Positions 30,825 to 38,263 of a DNA stretch of 39,528 bases are shown here, piece after piece; the first letter of the stretch is position 1; the number at the start of each line of letters is the position of its first letter. The position numbers were made by a program, and so were the translations under genes. This DNA is from UBA5972 sp964588725 (GTDB lineage: Bacteria > Pseudomonadota > Alphaproteobacteria > Rhodobacterales > Rhodobacteraceae). Under the pieces are notes generated by a model. The model was given only the letters and a program-made list of their open reading frames with translations. It searched no databases and had not been told where the DNA came from. The stretch spans positions 1 through 39,528 of the forward strand of contig CAZPQL010000022.1 of NCBI GenBank assembly GCA_964588725.1, given 5' to 3'.

Positions 30825-31997
30825 ATGCCCCTGATCAACCGATTTGCCGACCTGCACGCCGAAATCACCGCGTGGCGGCGCGATTTACACGAAAATCCCG
30901 AACTTTTGTACGACACGCACCGGACTTCAAAACTGGTGGAAGAGCGTTTGCGCGCATTTGGCTGCGATAGTGTGAAAACCGGAATCGGACGTACCGGGGT
31001 GGTTGGCGTGATCAAGGGAAAAACCGATAAGTCCGGCAAAGTCATGGGGTTGCGGGCCGACATGGATGCGCTGCCGATTTACGAGGCCACGGGGGTAGAC
31101 TATGCATCCAAGATTAAGGGCAAGATGCACGCCTGCGGACACGACGGGCACACCGCGATGCTTTTGGGGGCGGCAAAGTATCTGGCGGAAACGCGCAATT
31201 TCGACGGCACAGCGGTGGTGATTTTCCAACCCGCCGAGGAAGGCGGTGCCGGAGGGCTGGCGATGTGCGAAGACGGGCTGATGGACGATTTTGGCATTCA
31301 GGAAGTCTACGGCATGCACAATATGCCCGGCCATCCGGTCGGCGATTTCGCTATTCGTCCCGGTGCGTTTTTTGCGGCGGCAGATCAGTTTACCATTGAT
31401 ATCGAAGGCAAGGGCGGGCACGCCGCCAAACCGCAAGAAGCGATCGATACAACATTGGTTGGTGCACACATGGTTGTGGCGATGCAGTCAGTGGTGTCGC
31501 GCAACGCTGACCCGCTGAAATCGCTGGTGATTTCAATCACCAGTTTTCGCACCGAAAGCGACGCCTATAATGTTATCCCGCAGCATGTGCAGCTCCGGGG
31601 CACGGTGCGCACAATGGATAGCGGCGTGCAGGACATGGCCGAAGCGACCATCAAAAGAGTGGTGCAAAACGTGGCTGAAACATTTGGGGCCACCGCCAAA
31701 ATTGATTATCAGCGCGGCTATCCGGTGATGGAGAACGCGCAAAAGCAAACCGAATTTGCCGTCGAGGTCGCGACCAAAGTTGCCGGTGCGGCGCGCGTCA
31801 GGGCCGACGCGGCGGCGATCATGGGGGCCGAGGATTTCGCCTATATGCTGAACGAACGTCCGGGTGCATATATTCTGGTTGGCAACGGGGATACGCCGAT
31901 GTGCCATCATCCGGGTTATAATTTTGATGACGAAGCCATCCCTGCGGGCTGTTCTTACTGGGCGACTCTGGTGGAAACCGGCATGCCCGCGACTTAA
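30825..31997 (+). CDS. M20 family amidohydrolase (hippurate hydrolase-like)
   Basis: The product has 390 residues. Motifs of the M20D group: LRADMDALPIYEATGVDY, MHACGHDGHTAMLLGAAKYL, FQPAEEGGAGGLAMCEDG, YGMHNMPGHPVGDFAIRPG, GKGGHAAKPQEAIDT in the dimerisation domain, and MGAEDFAYML near the C-terminus. Such cytosolic enzymes split N-acyl amino acids (hippurate, indole-acetyl or acetyl conjugates). AGGAG sits just before the start. It forms a two-gene unit with the ArgE-like gene, divergent from the ABC transporter. Confidence 0.9.
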   Translation: MPLINRFADLHAEITAWRRDLHENPELLYDTHRTSKLVEERLRAFGCDSVKTGIGRTGVVGVIKGKTDKSGKVMGLRADMDALPIYEATGVDYASKIKGKMHACGHDGHTAMLLGAAKYLAETRNFDGTAVVIFQPAEEGGAGGLAMCEDGLMDDFGIQEVYGMHNMPGHPVGDFAIRPGAFFAAADQFTIDIEGKGGHAAKPQEAIDTTLVGAHMVVAMQSVVSRNADPLKSLVISITSFRTESDAYNVIPQHVQLRGTVRTMDSGVQDMAEATIKRVVQNVAETFGATAKIDYQRGYPVMENAQKQTEFAVEVATKVAGAARVRADAAAIMGAEDFAYMLNERPGAYILVGNGDTPMCHHPGYNFDDEAIPAGCSYWATLVETGMPAT

Positions 31998-32046
31998 ATC
32001 GCAGCTGGATATTGACGGCCAACGCCGCGCGCCTTAGCTGCGCGCC

Positions 32047-33876
32047 ATGGCCAGATACCCGCTTTTGACGCTTTCTGACATCGCCCTGACCTACGGTGGT
32101 GACCCGATACTAAGCGGGGTTGACCTGACGGTGCACCCGGGTGATCGCATGGCGCTGGTCGGGCGCAACGGGTCGGGTAAATCCACCTTGATGAAAATCA
32201 TGGCGGGCCTGACACATCCCGATGGCGGCAGCTGTGTTCTTGGCCCGGGCCTGAGCGTCGGGTATATGGAACAGGATCCTGATTTTGCCGGCTTTGCGAC
32301 TTTGGGCGACTACACGTCAGCAACGTTGGGGGCGTCCGAGCAATACCGCGTTGACAAAGCCGCCACCGGCTTGAATTTTGCAGCGGATCAAACCCCCGAA
32401 ACGGCCTCGGGCGGCGAGCGTCGCCGCGCGGCGCTGGCACGGATCATCGCCGAAGACCCCGATCTGATGTTGCTGGATGAGCCGACCAACCATCTGGATA
32501 TCGCCGCGATCAACTGGCTGGAAAACCACCTCGCAGGCACCAAAAAGGCATTTTTGCTTATCTCGCACGACCGGGCGTTTTTGCGCGCGCTCACCCGTGC
32601 CACGCTATGGGTCGATCGTGGTCGGTTGCGCCGTCAGGACAAGGGGTTTGACGCTTTTGAAGGCTGGCGCGACACGGTGTTTGCCGAAGAGGACCTGACT
32701 CGGCACAAGCTCAACCGTCTGATTAAATCCGAAGGGCGTTGGGCGGTCGAGGGGATTTCAGCGCGGCGCAAACGCAATCAGGGCCGCGTGCGGCGACTGG
32801 CCGATTTGCGCCAGCAGCGAGCCGATCAGATTAAACGACAAGGGGCGGCAGGATTACAGCTTGAGGCGGGCAGCCAATCGGGCAAACTGGTGATCGAGGC
32901 CAGCGCGATCAACCACGGATTTGACGGCATCGACATCGTCAGGGCTTTCTCGCTCAAAGTCATGCGCGGTGACCGCGTGGCCGTGGTCGGACCTAACGGG
33001 GTCGGGAAAACCACGCTGATCGACATTCTGACGGGTGCGCGCCAGCCCGACAGCGGTACGGTACGTTTGGGGGTCAACCTGTTGCCGGTGGTGTTCGACC
33101 AGAACCGTACGGCGCTTGATCCCGATGTCAGTCTTTGGGACAGTCTGACGCTGGACCGAGAGCTGGGCGTGTCGGGCAAAAACGATCAGATCATGGTGCG
33201 CGGGCAGGCGCGGCACGTGGTCGGGTATCTGAAGGAATTTCTGTTTGACGAAAGCCAGGCACGCGCGCCGGTGCGGGCATTGTCGGGCGGTGAAAAGGCG
33301 CGGTTACTGCTGGCGCGGCTGATGGCGCGCGACAGCAATCTGCTGGTGCTTGACGAACCCACCAATGATCTGGATGTGGAGACGCTCGATTTGTTGCAGG
33401 AGGCGCTTGACGGTTTCGATGGCACAGTGCTTCTGGTGAGCCACGACCGCGATTTTATCGATCGCGTGGCCACGACCACGGTGGCGATGGAGGGCGACGG
33501 GCAGGCCACGGTCTACGCCGGTGGCTGGAGCGATTACCGCGCGCAACGCAGCGCGAATGAGCCGGTTGGCAAACCGGCGCAGGCGGTTAAATCCGCGTCC
33601 AAAACCATCAGAGAAGGTGGTCCGGCGCGGGCGCACCAGCGGGCACGGTTAAGTTATCGCGACGCGCGCGCCCTGGCGGCGCTGCCGGCAGAAATTGCGC
33701 GTCTGGCCGGTGAAGTTGCCCAGCTTGAGACGCTTTTGGGTGATCCGGACCTGTTCACCAAATCCCCGGACAAATTTGCCAGGGCCGGCGCGGCGCTGGT
33801 GGCGCGACGCGCATCTTTGACCGAGGCCGAGGACGAGTGGCTCAGGTTGGAAGAATTGGCAGAGACGCTTGAATAA
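32047..33876 (+). CDS. ABC-F family ATPase (Uup-like)
   Basis: The product has 609 residues with two ABC domains and no membrane segments. First domain: Walker A GRNGSGKST, signature ASGGERRRAALA, Walker B LMLLDEPTNHLD. Linker with basic ARRKRNQGRVRRLADLRQQRA. Second domain: GPNGVGKTT, LSGGEKARLLLA, LVLDEPTNDLD. The C-terminal ~80 residues look like a Uup-type coiled-coil (PAEIARLAGEVAQLETLLGDPDLF). ABC-F proteins act on ribosomes or on branched DNA (Uup). It begins 49 bases after the amidohydrolase and is followed by a terminator. Confidence 0.93.
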   Translation: MARYPLLTLSDIALTYGGDPILSGVDLTVHPGDRMALVGRNGSGKSTLMKIMAGLTHPDGGSCVLGPGLSVGYMEQDPDFAGFATLGDYTSATLGASEQYRVDKAATGLNFAADQTPETASGGERRRAALARIIAEDPDLMLLDEPTNHLDIAAINWLENHLAGTKKAFLLISHDRAFLRALTRATLWVDRGRLRRQDKGFDAFEGWRDTVFAEEDLTRHKLNRLIKSEGRWAVEGISARRKRNQGRVRRLADLRQQRADQIKRQGAAGLQLEAGSQSGKLVIEASAINHGFDGIDIVRAFSLKVMRGDRVAVVGPNGVGKTTLIDILTGARQPDSGTVRLGVNLLPVVFDQNRTALDPDVSLWDSLTLDRELGVSGKNDQIMVRGQARHVVGYLKEFLFDESQARAPVRALSGGEKARLLLARLMARDSNLLVLDEPTNDLDVETLDLLQEALDGFDGTVLLVSHDRDFIDRVATTTVAMEGDGQATVYAGGWSDYRAQRSANEPVGKPAQAVKSASKTIREGGPARAHQRARLSYRDARALAALPAEIARLAGEVAQLETLLGDPDLFTKSPDKFARAGAALVARRASLTEAEDEWLRLEELAETLE

Positions 33877-33890
33877 TAGTGCAGTTGTGC

Positions 33891-33928
33891 CCGCCAAAAG
33901 CCCGACTTGCGGTCGGTTTTTGGGCGGC
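33891..33928 (+). terminator. intrinsic terminator of the ABC-F gene
   Basis: CCGAC at 33902-33906, loop TTGCG, GTCGG at 33912-33916 and five T at 33917-33921. The flanking CCGCCAAAAG and TTTTTGGGCGG pair further, so the structure is near-symmetric and could also stop leftward transcription from the metal-transporter side. It begins 15 bases after the stop. Confidence 0.7.
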
Positions 33929-33940
33929 GGTCCTGACCCT

Positions 33941-33959
33941 AAATCCGCGCGGCGGATTT
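33941..33959. repeat. short perfect hairpin
   Basis: AAATCCGC at 33941-33948 and GCGGATTT at 33952-33959 with a three-base loop. It sits between the ABC-F terminator and the 3' end of the leftward transporter gene, a place consistent with a second terminator or mRNA-end structure. No T run follows. Confidence 0.5.
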
Positions 33960-34061
33960 GAGCCTGTAGTCCGGTGGAACAGGTTGATGGCGAACTGCAA
34001 ACCAAGCGGTTTTGCCCGATCAGCGGTATTAGTATTTTCGCAAAAATTAGGGCGAAATATG

Positions 34062-34763
34062 TTAGCCCACCAATTGCAGCGCCATGGTCGTGGCCATCAA
34101 AGCGCCAAGCGCCAGCGTTGCCAGCGAAATCATCCATTGCAAAGCGCGGTTGGCGCGGCCAAGGACGCGGGCCGAATAGACCAGCGGCAGTGCCATCGCT
34201 GCCGAGACCGCAACCATACCGGCCAGAGATCCCAGCCCGAACAGTGCCACATACCCCAGCGCAAGTTGTGGTGTGCTGATCTGGGTGGCGGTAAACACGA
34301 TTAGCGCCGCCGAGCCGGCCAGCCCGTGCACCATGCCCACTGCAAGGCTTTGCAGCGGGGTCGTATCGTGGTGATCGTGGCTGTGCCTGCTGTGCACACT
34401 GTCGGTATCGTGGCGGTGGAAATGCACGTGACGCCGCCCGTCGCTGTGTTTGTGTGTGTGGATATGTACGTGGTCGCGGCGCAGGCGCACCATCACGTGG
34501 ATACCCAGATATATCAGCGTCACCCCGACGATCAGTTCCAATCCACTGGCGAGTTGCGCGCTAAGGTGCCGACCGGTTGCCAGTGCCAGCGCCGTGACGG
34601 CAAATAGCGTCACCGCGTGGCCCAGACCCCACTGCGACCCGCGCCACAAAATTGTTCGCCATCCCGATTTTCCACTGACCAGCGCCGATACCGCTGCCAG
34701 ATGGTCGGCCTCGAACGCGTGCGAGACCCCGACGACAAAACCGAAAAACAACAAAGACAGCAC
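34062..34763 (-). CDS. NiCoT/UreH-like nickel or cobalt transporter
   Basis: The product is a 233-residue membrane protein with about six helices. The signature HX4DH appears as GVSHAFEADHLAAVSAL, and a matching GQWGLGHAVTLF-type region follows. Between helices 3 and 4 lies a loop with many histidines (HVHIHTHKHSDGRRHVHFHR and on), expected to bind metal. The start is a GTG at 34763; no ATG lies in frame upstream. No hydrogenase, urease or cobalamin gene is nearby and I see no cobalamin riboswitch in the 163-base leader, so the metal is not defined. Confidence 0.85.
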   Translation of the reverse strand: MLSLLFFGFVVGVSHAFEADHLAAVSALVSGKSGWRTILWRGSQWGLGHAVTLFAVTALALATGRHLSAQLASGLELIVGVTLIYLGIHVMVRLRRDHVHIHTHKHSDGRRHVHFHRHDTDSVHSRHSHDHHDTTPLQSLAVGMVHGLAGSAALIVFTATQISTPQLALGYVALFGLGSLAGMVAVSAAMALPLVYSARVLGRANRALQWMISLATLALGALMATTMALQLVG

Positions 34764-34867
34764 CGTGTGACATCCCCGCGACCACGCTAATTCGCAGTGT
34801 GCTTAGCCTGCAATTCATGCGCTCGCAAGCGTCGTATTGGCGGGTTCGAAATAGGTGAAACCGACCA

Positions 34868-34896
34868 TTGTTTGTGCGCGCGCACTGTGCATAAAT
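34868..34896 (+). promoter_or_regulatory. possible promoter with palindromic spacer ahead of the alpha/beta hydrolase
   Basis: TTGTTT at 34868-34873 and ATAAAT at 34891-34896 are 17 bases apart. The spacer begins with a perfect 12-base palindrome GTGCGCGCGCAC (34874-34885), which could be an operator. The ATG is 31 bases downstream. Confidence 0.35.
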
Positions 34897-34926
34897 TGAC
34901 CATTGCCACCACAAGGATCGCGCCGC

Positions 34927-35862
34927 ATGGCCCATTTCCAAAGCAGTCGACTTCTCAGCCCATCAGGTGCTGACCTGCATGTGCTGACGCTGCGCCCCAA
35001 AGGCGCGCCAAAAGCGATCGTACACATCAACCATGGCATGTCCGAACACGCGCAGCGCTATGAACGCTTTGCCCGCGCGCTGGTGAAAAACGGTTACGTC
35101 GCCGTCGCCCACGACCACCGCGGCCACGGTCTGACCCGCGCGCCCGACGCCGTGCTGGGGCGCTATGCGGACACCGACGGGTTTGACAAGGTAATGCAGG
35201 ACGTAACAGCGGTGAATACCTCCGTCAGGGGCGACTTTCCGGGTGTTCCGCTAGTGTGTTTTGGTCACTCGATGGGCGCAACGATTGCGCTTAATTTTGC
35301 GCTGCGCCATCCCGATCTTGTGGATGGGCTGGCCAGCTGGAACAACGGCGCCGAGGGCGGCGGGCTGCTGAAATTTTTCAGGTTTCTGCTGGGTGCCGAG
35401 AAACGCGTCAAAGGCAAATCAGCGGCCAGTTGGCTGGCCATAATCGTGACTTTTGCTGCGTGGAACAAAGCATTCAAACCCAACCGCACCGATTTTGACT
35501 GGCTGTCGCGCGATACTGACGAGGTTGACAAATACATCAACGACCCGCTGTGCGGTTTTCTGATCAGCATCAGCCTGTGGCAGGATTTGACCGGGGCGAT
35601 CGGCACCGCCGCCGACGATAAAAACCTGAAGGCATTGGCGGACAAGCTGCCGGTGCACCTGTTGGGCGGCGGTGCCGATCCCTGTACGGGTAAGGGCAAG
35701 CACATGGTCAGGCTGGGCGCACGGCTGAAAGCCGCGGGTCTGAGCGACGTGACCGTCAGCGTGCCTGCGGACACGCGCCACGAGTGTCTGAACGAGGTCA
35801 ACCGCGACGCCATCACCGACGATTTCATCGAGTGGCTGAATGCGCGGTTTGGTGGCGCTTAA
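34927..35862 (+). CDS. alpha/beta hydrolase, monoacylglycerol lipase/lysophospholipase type
   Basis: The product has 311 residues in the Hydrolase_4 family. HINHGMSEHAQRYERFARAL is the oxyanion region, AHDHRGHGLT follows, the nucleophile Ser is in FGHSMGATIAL, and the acid and His are probably those in GGGADPCTG and DTRHECLNE. There is no signal peptide, so it is cytosolic. It probably hydrolyses monoacylglycerols or lysophospholipids. The ATG at 34927 with AAGGA nine bases upstream is preferred to a TTG at 34903. The stop overlaps the convergent lipoprotein stop within TTAA. Confidence 0.9.
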   Translation: MAHFQSSRLLSPSGADLHVLTLRPKGAPKAIVHINHGMSEHAQRYERFARALVKNGYVAVAHDHRGHGLTRAPDAVLGRYADTDGFDKVMQDVTAVNTSVRGDFPGVPLVCFGHSMGATIALNFALRHPDLVDGLASWNNGAEGGGLLKFFRFLLGAEKRVKGKSAASWLAIIVTFAAWNKAFKPNRTDFDWLSRDTDEVDKYINDPLCGFLISISLWQDLTGAIGTAADDKNLKALADKLPVHLLGGGADPCTGKGKHMVRLGARLKAAGLSDVTVSVPADTRHECLNEVNRDAITDDFIEWLNARFGGA

Positions 35863-36548
35863 CTACAAATTCCGCGCCGCTTCACACCCTGCCAAGGCAC
35901 GCTGATCGCCACATTTTCCAGTCGACCTGCCAGCGCATCGGCGGGGAAAAACGGCCGCAACATATCGCGTAGCCGCGCGGTGCGCCCGCCCTTGGGGTCA
36001 AGCGCCGTGCAGCAAATAAATTCCTCGACGATTGACGCCTGTTGCTCGAACGGAAAGTCAAGAAACGCCGGATTGCTGGCCAGATCAAGCAGATAGGGGT
36101 CAGTGCCGGGCCTGTGTTCACCGGCGGCCTTGAGCGGACTGTACCCCGTGGTCGCGCGATTCTGCCATTGCCAGACGTGGGTAAGTTCGTGACCGATGAA
36201 CATGGCGGCGGGTAGTGACAGTTGATCGGGAAAGGCGGGCAGGTAATCGGGCTCAAACAGCGTGTCTGCGATGTTGAGCCGGTTGAACGTCACGAACGCG
36301 GCGGTGAATGTTTCGACGGTGCCTTTGGTGACGGTTGGTGCCGGCCAGATGCGTTCGCGGCACGCAACACGCGGGCGTGGCGGACGGCGTTGGCTGATCG
36401 TGGTAAGCGCGGTGAACGGGGCAAGGCGGATGCTTTGGGTCTGCAGGTCATCGCCGAGCAAGTTTTTGGCGAATGCAGCTTCGGACGGTGTAAGCGGACG
36501 CGCGCAAGCGAGCAGCAGAAGGGGAAGGAGAAGCAACAGGCGCGTCAT
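35859..36548 (-). CDS. lipoprotein with zincin-type HExxH motif
   Basis: The product has 229 residues. The N-terminus MTRLLLLLPLLLLACARP is a lipoprotein signal with lipobox LLAC (Cys15). The motif HELTH at residues 120-124 (FIGHELTHVWQWQ) is a zincin metal-binding helix with the catalytic Glu; a downstream acidic stretch (IVEEFICC) may give a third ligand. It is therefore a putative membrane-anchored periplasmic metallopeptidase, or an inactive relative. I do not recognise a named family. It is monocistronic and its stop overlaps that of the convergent hydrolase. Confidence 0.75.
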   Translation of the reverse strand: MTRLLLLLPLLLLACARPLTPSEAAFAKNLLGDDLQTQSIRLAPFTALTTISQRRPPRPRVACRERIWPAPTVTKGTVETFTAAFVTFNRLNIADTLFEPDYLPAFPDQLSLPAAMFIGHELTHVWQWQNRATTGYSPLKAAGEHRPGTDPYLLDLASNPAFLDFPFEQQASIVEEFICCTALDPKGGRTARLRDMLRPFFPADALAGRLENVAISVPWQGVKRRGICS

Positions 36549-36592
36549 TGGCGCAGGTTAGCACAGGCGGGGCGGATTGAAAGAGCGCGCAG

Positions 36593-36868
36593 TCACAACC
36601 CCAGCGCGCTGCGCAGTTTTTGGTTCGCCCGGGTCTGCCACCCGCGCCCGTCCTTTTTCAATACCGCAATCACGTCGCGATCGAGATACATGGTAACCCT
36701 CTGTTTCCGCTCGCTTTCCGGCAGCGGCGGACGGCCCAGTTTGCCGTGACGTTGCAGGATTTCTACCAGTTCGGGGAATTCGGTGACCGGTTTGGCCTCG
36801 CGGAACCATTGTTCGTCCAGCTCAAGGGCATCGCCGTTTTCGTCAATATAGCTTTTGCGACTGCTCAT
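36593..36868 (-). CDS. brnA: BrnA family antitoxin
   Basis: The product has 91 residues. The C-terminal half is a ribbon-helix-helix DNA-binding domain (ERKQRVTMYLDRDVIAVLKKDGRGWQTRANQKLRSALGL), and the N-terminal acidic half binds the toxin. BrnA neutralises BrnT and represses the pair. The start overlaps the brnT stop by 26 bases and follows AGAGGAATT, so translation is coupled to the toxin. The toxin-first order is normal for brnTA. Confidence 0.93.
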   Translation of the reverse strand: MSSRKSYIDENGDALELDEQWFREAKPVTEFPELVEILQRHGKLGRPPLPESERKQRVTMYLDRDVIAVLKKDGRGWQTRANQKLRSALGL

Positions 36869-37118
36869 AATTCCTCTGCTCCCGGGGGTTGGCCTTTCGC
36901 AGGCTTATGACCCGAATTTTTAGATTTCGTTTGGCGAAAACCAGTACAAATTGCCGCCCGGCGATATGACCATCAACAATAAATCTCTGTTCGCCGTACT
37001 GGATACGCTTGTCTTCCCGAATACGGCCCGGCTGCCAGATAAACCGTTCAAGATCGGCAAAATCCACGCCGTGTTTCGCGAAATTTACCTGTCGCTTGGC
37101 TTCGTCCCATTCGTACAT
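36843..37118 (-). CDS. brnT: BrnT family ribonuclease toxin
   Basis: The product has 91 residues and matches BrnT end to end: YEWDEAKRQVNFAKHGVDFADLERFIW at the N-terminus, REDKRIQYGEQRFIVDGHIAGRQFVLVFAKRN in the middle, and IRVISLRKANPREQRNYEQ with the conserved RxxSxRxAxxxE pattern. The family has a RelE-like RNase fold and cuts RNA under stress. There is no clear Shine-Dalgarno sequence; the AT-rich upstream region contains an inverted repeat likely bound by BrnA. Confidence 0.95.
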   Translation of the reverse strand: MYEWDEAKRQVNFAKHGVDFADLERFIWQPGRIREDKRIQYGEQRFIVDGHIAGRQFVLVFAKRNLKIRVISLRKANPREQRNYEQSQKLY

Positions 37119-37123
37119 TTAAT

Positions 37124-37166
37124 ATACATATACGAAATGAGGTTAGCAAGGGGTTAATATATGTAT
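37124..37166. promoter_or_regulatory. candidate BrnA operator/promoter region
   Basis: ATACATAT at 37124-37131 and ATATGTAT at 37159-37166 are reverse complements in a markedly AT-rich stretch directly upstream of brnT. Ribbon-helix-helix antitoxins usually bind paired short sites at their own promoter, so this is the natural candidate. The 27-base spacing may mean two separate dimer sites. Confidence 0.45.
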
Positions 37167-37304
37167 TTTGAAACCGGTGGTAACCCACGCGATGATGGCG
37201 CAAGCATCGCCAAAAACCCCTGTTCGACCCTTTTGTCCGCACAGCGCCCTGCAGACCGTCCGGCAATTGCAAGGCAATCACCGACAGCAGCAAATGTTGG
37301 GAAA

Positions 37305-37328
37305 GGTGGGCGATTTCACCCAGCCTAC
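37305..37328. repeat. REP-like palindrome, single copy
   Basis: GGTGGGCGATTTCACCC at 37305-37321, ending AGCCTAC, is a diverged copy of the palindrome found in pairs at 37989-38060 and 38197-38263. It abuts the 3' end of the secreted HNH nuclease gene. Confidence 0.7.
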
Positions 37329-37333
37329 GATTG

Positions 37334-37912
37334 CTATTGATTGAACGCCAGATCGCGGTTGCAACTGGTGCTGCGCAGCTCTTTCAGGGCGCGGCGCTCT
37401 GCATCGGTAATGGAAAAGTCATAGACCAGAATAGCGCGGTAAAAGATCGTCACGTAAGTGCAATGGTAACTGGCATTGGGCGGCATCCATTCCGTGGGCG
37501 CTTTGGCGCCTTTAGAGCGGTTCAGGCTTCCTGACACAGCGATAATGAACCGCAGGTCGTTGGCGAATTGTTTACGCTGATCGCGGGTCCAATGATCGGC
37601 GCCGTGCTCCCACGCCCATTTCAGCGGGATGATGTGGTCGATATCAAGGTGGGACGCGTCAAACACGGTTTTGTCGTCAAACGGGTCGTACCATTTACCG
37701 CGCAGCACGCGGCAGTGGTTTTTGGTCAGGACCGGCGTTGTGTCGACCGATTTGGCCAGCAGCAGTTCGTGGCGGGTGTTCAGACAATCCCGGTCGCTGT
37801 CGACCCAGCCGCGACCAAAATAATGGCGCTTGTAGGGGGTATCGATCAAAGACTGAGCCGCCGCCGCAAGCGGCAGCACAAGCAACAGCAGCAGGGTGAT
37901 GAACCGGTGCAA
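37334..37912 (-). CDS. secreted HNH endonuclease
   Basis: The product has 192 residues with a Sec signal peptide (HRFITLLLLLVLPLAAAAQ). The HNH/DUF1524-like core reads SHLDIDHIIPLKWAWEHGA, then FANDLRFIIAVSGSLNRSKGAKAPTEWMPP, with the DH pair, central Asn and a later H (ASYHCTYV). It is probably an extracellular or periplasmic non-specific nuclease. The start is a TTG at 37912, preceded by AAAGGG at good distance; no ATG fits. Four TTAAC elements lie directly upstream and REP-like palindromes flank the gene on both sides. Confidence 0.85.
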   Translation of the reverse strand: MHRFITLLLLLVLPLAAAAQSLIDTPYKRHYFGRGWVDSDRDCLNTRHELLLAKSVDTTPVLTKNHCRVLRGKWYDPFDDKTVFDASHLDIDHIIPLKWAWEHGADHWTRDQRKQFANDLRFIIAVSGSLNRSKGAKAPTEWMPPNASYHCTYVTIFYRAILVYDFSITDAERRALKELRSTSCNRDLAFNQ

Positions 37913-37913
37913 A

Positions 37914-37951
37914 ATTAACCCTTTGTTAACGTTTTGTTAACTTAGGTTAAC
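37914..37951. promoter_or_regulatory. helically phased GTTAAC array upstream of the secreted nuclease
   Basis: ATTAAC at 37914-37919 and GTTAAC at 37925, 37936 and 37946 recur every 10-11 bases, one DNA turn. The array lies directly ahead of the TTG start, covering the leader and promoter zone. It could be a multimeric protein-binding site or an AT-rich promoter remnant. Confidence 0.45.
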
Positions 37952-37988
37952 AGGGTGGATTTTGCAAATGTTGCGCGGTTTAGGTTTT

Positions 37989-38060
37989 GTAGGGTGGGTG
38001 ATTTCACCCACCGGTTTGGCGGCCGGGTTGGGAATGGTGGGTGAAATCACCCACCCTACG
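37989..38060. repeat. paired REP-like palindromes, element A
   Basis: Two copies of a palindromic unit stand head to head: GGTGGGTGATTTCACCCACC-type cores at 37990-38012 and 38036-38060, each with an outer TAGG/CCTA end. The ~23-base centre contains TTGGCGGCCGGGTTGGGA. The whole block is thus a palindrome of palindromes, as in bacterial interspersed mosaic REP pairs. Confidence 0.85.
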
Positions 38061-38077
38061 TTTGTTGAAACGACACC

Positions 38078-38168
38078 GGGCCAAACACCCGTCCGGGCAT
38101 TTGGCCCGGACAGCGCCCGACCTCCCCACGGAGGGCGCTTCGCTGCCCCCCAGGCCGGGCGCTGTCCG
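38078..38168. repeat. cluster of nested hairpins between the two REP pairs
   Basis: CGGACAGCGCCCG at 38107-38119 and its perfect complement at 38156-38168 enclose a 36-base loop. Just before it, GTCCGGG (38091-38097) pairs with CCCGGAC (38105-38111), and GGGCCAAA (38078-38085) pairs with TTTGGCCC (38100-38107), so alternative structures compete. There is no open frame of note across it. Confidence 0.7.
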
Positions 38169-38196
38169 TGGTTTGGAAGAAAAGGATTTGGCGCTG

Positions 38197-38263
38197 GTTG
38201 GGTGATTTCACCCACCTTTTGGCGGACCGGCTGGGAGCGGTGGGTAAAATGACCCACCCAACG
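38197..38263. repeat. paired REP-like palindromes, element B
   Basis: A second pair with the same layout as element A: TTGGGTGATTTCACCCACC at 38198-38216 and GGTGGGTAAAATGACCCACC at 38239-38258, centre TTTTGGCGGACCGGCTGGGA. The centre matches that of element A, so the two are copies of one ~70-base unit. It supplies the last codons of the leftward HNH gene. Confidence 0.85.

Noticed and set aside
34764..34926. Cobalamin or nickel riboswitch upstream of the metal transporter
   Set aside because: I looked for the conserved B12-box-like core and found none; only a short hairpin near GCGCTCGCAAGCG is present.
37305..38263. CRISPR array
   Set aside because: The repeats are palindromic, irregularly spaced and few, with no uniform spacers and no cas genes.
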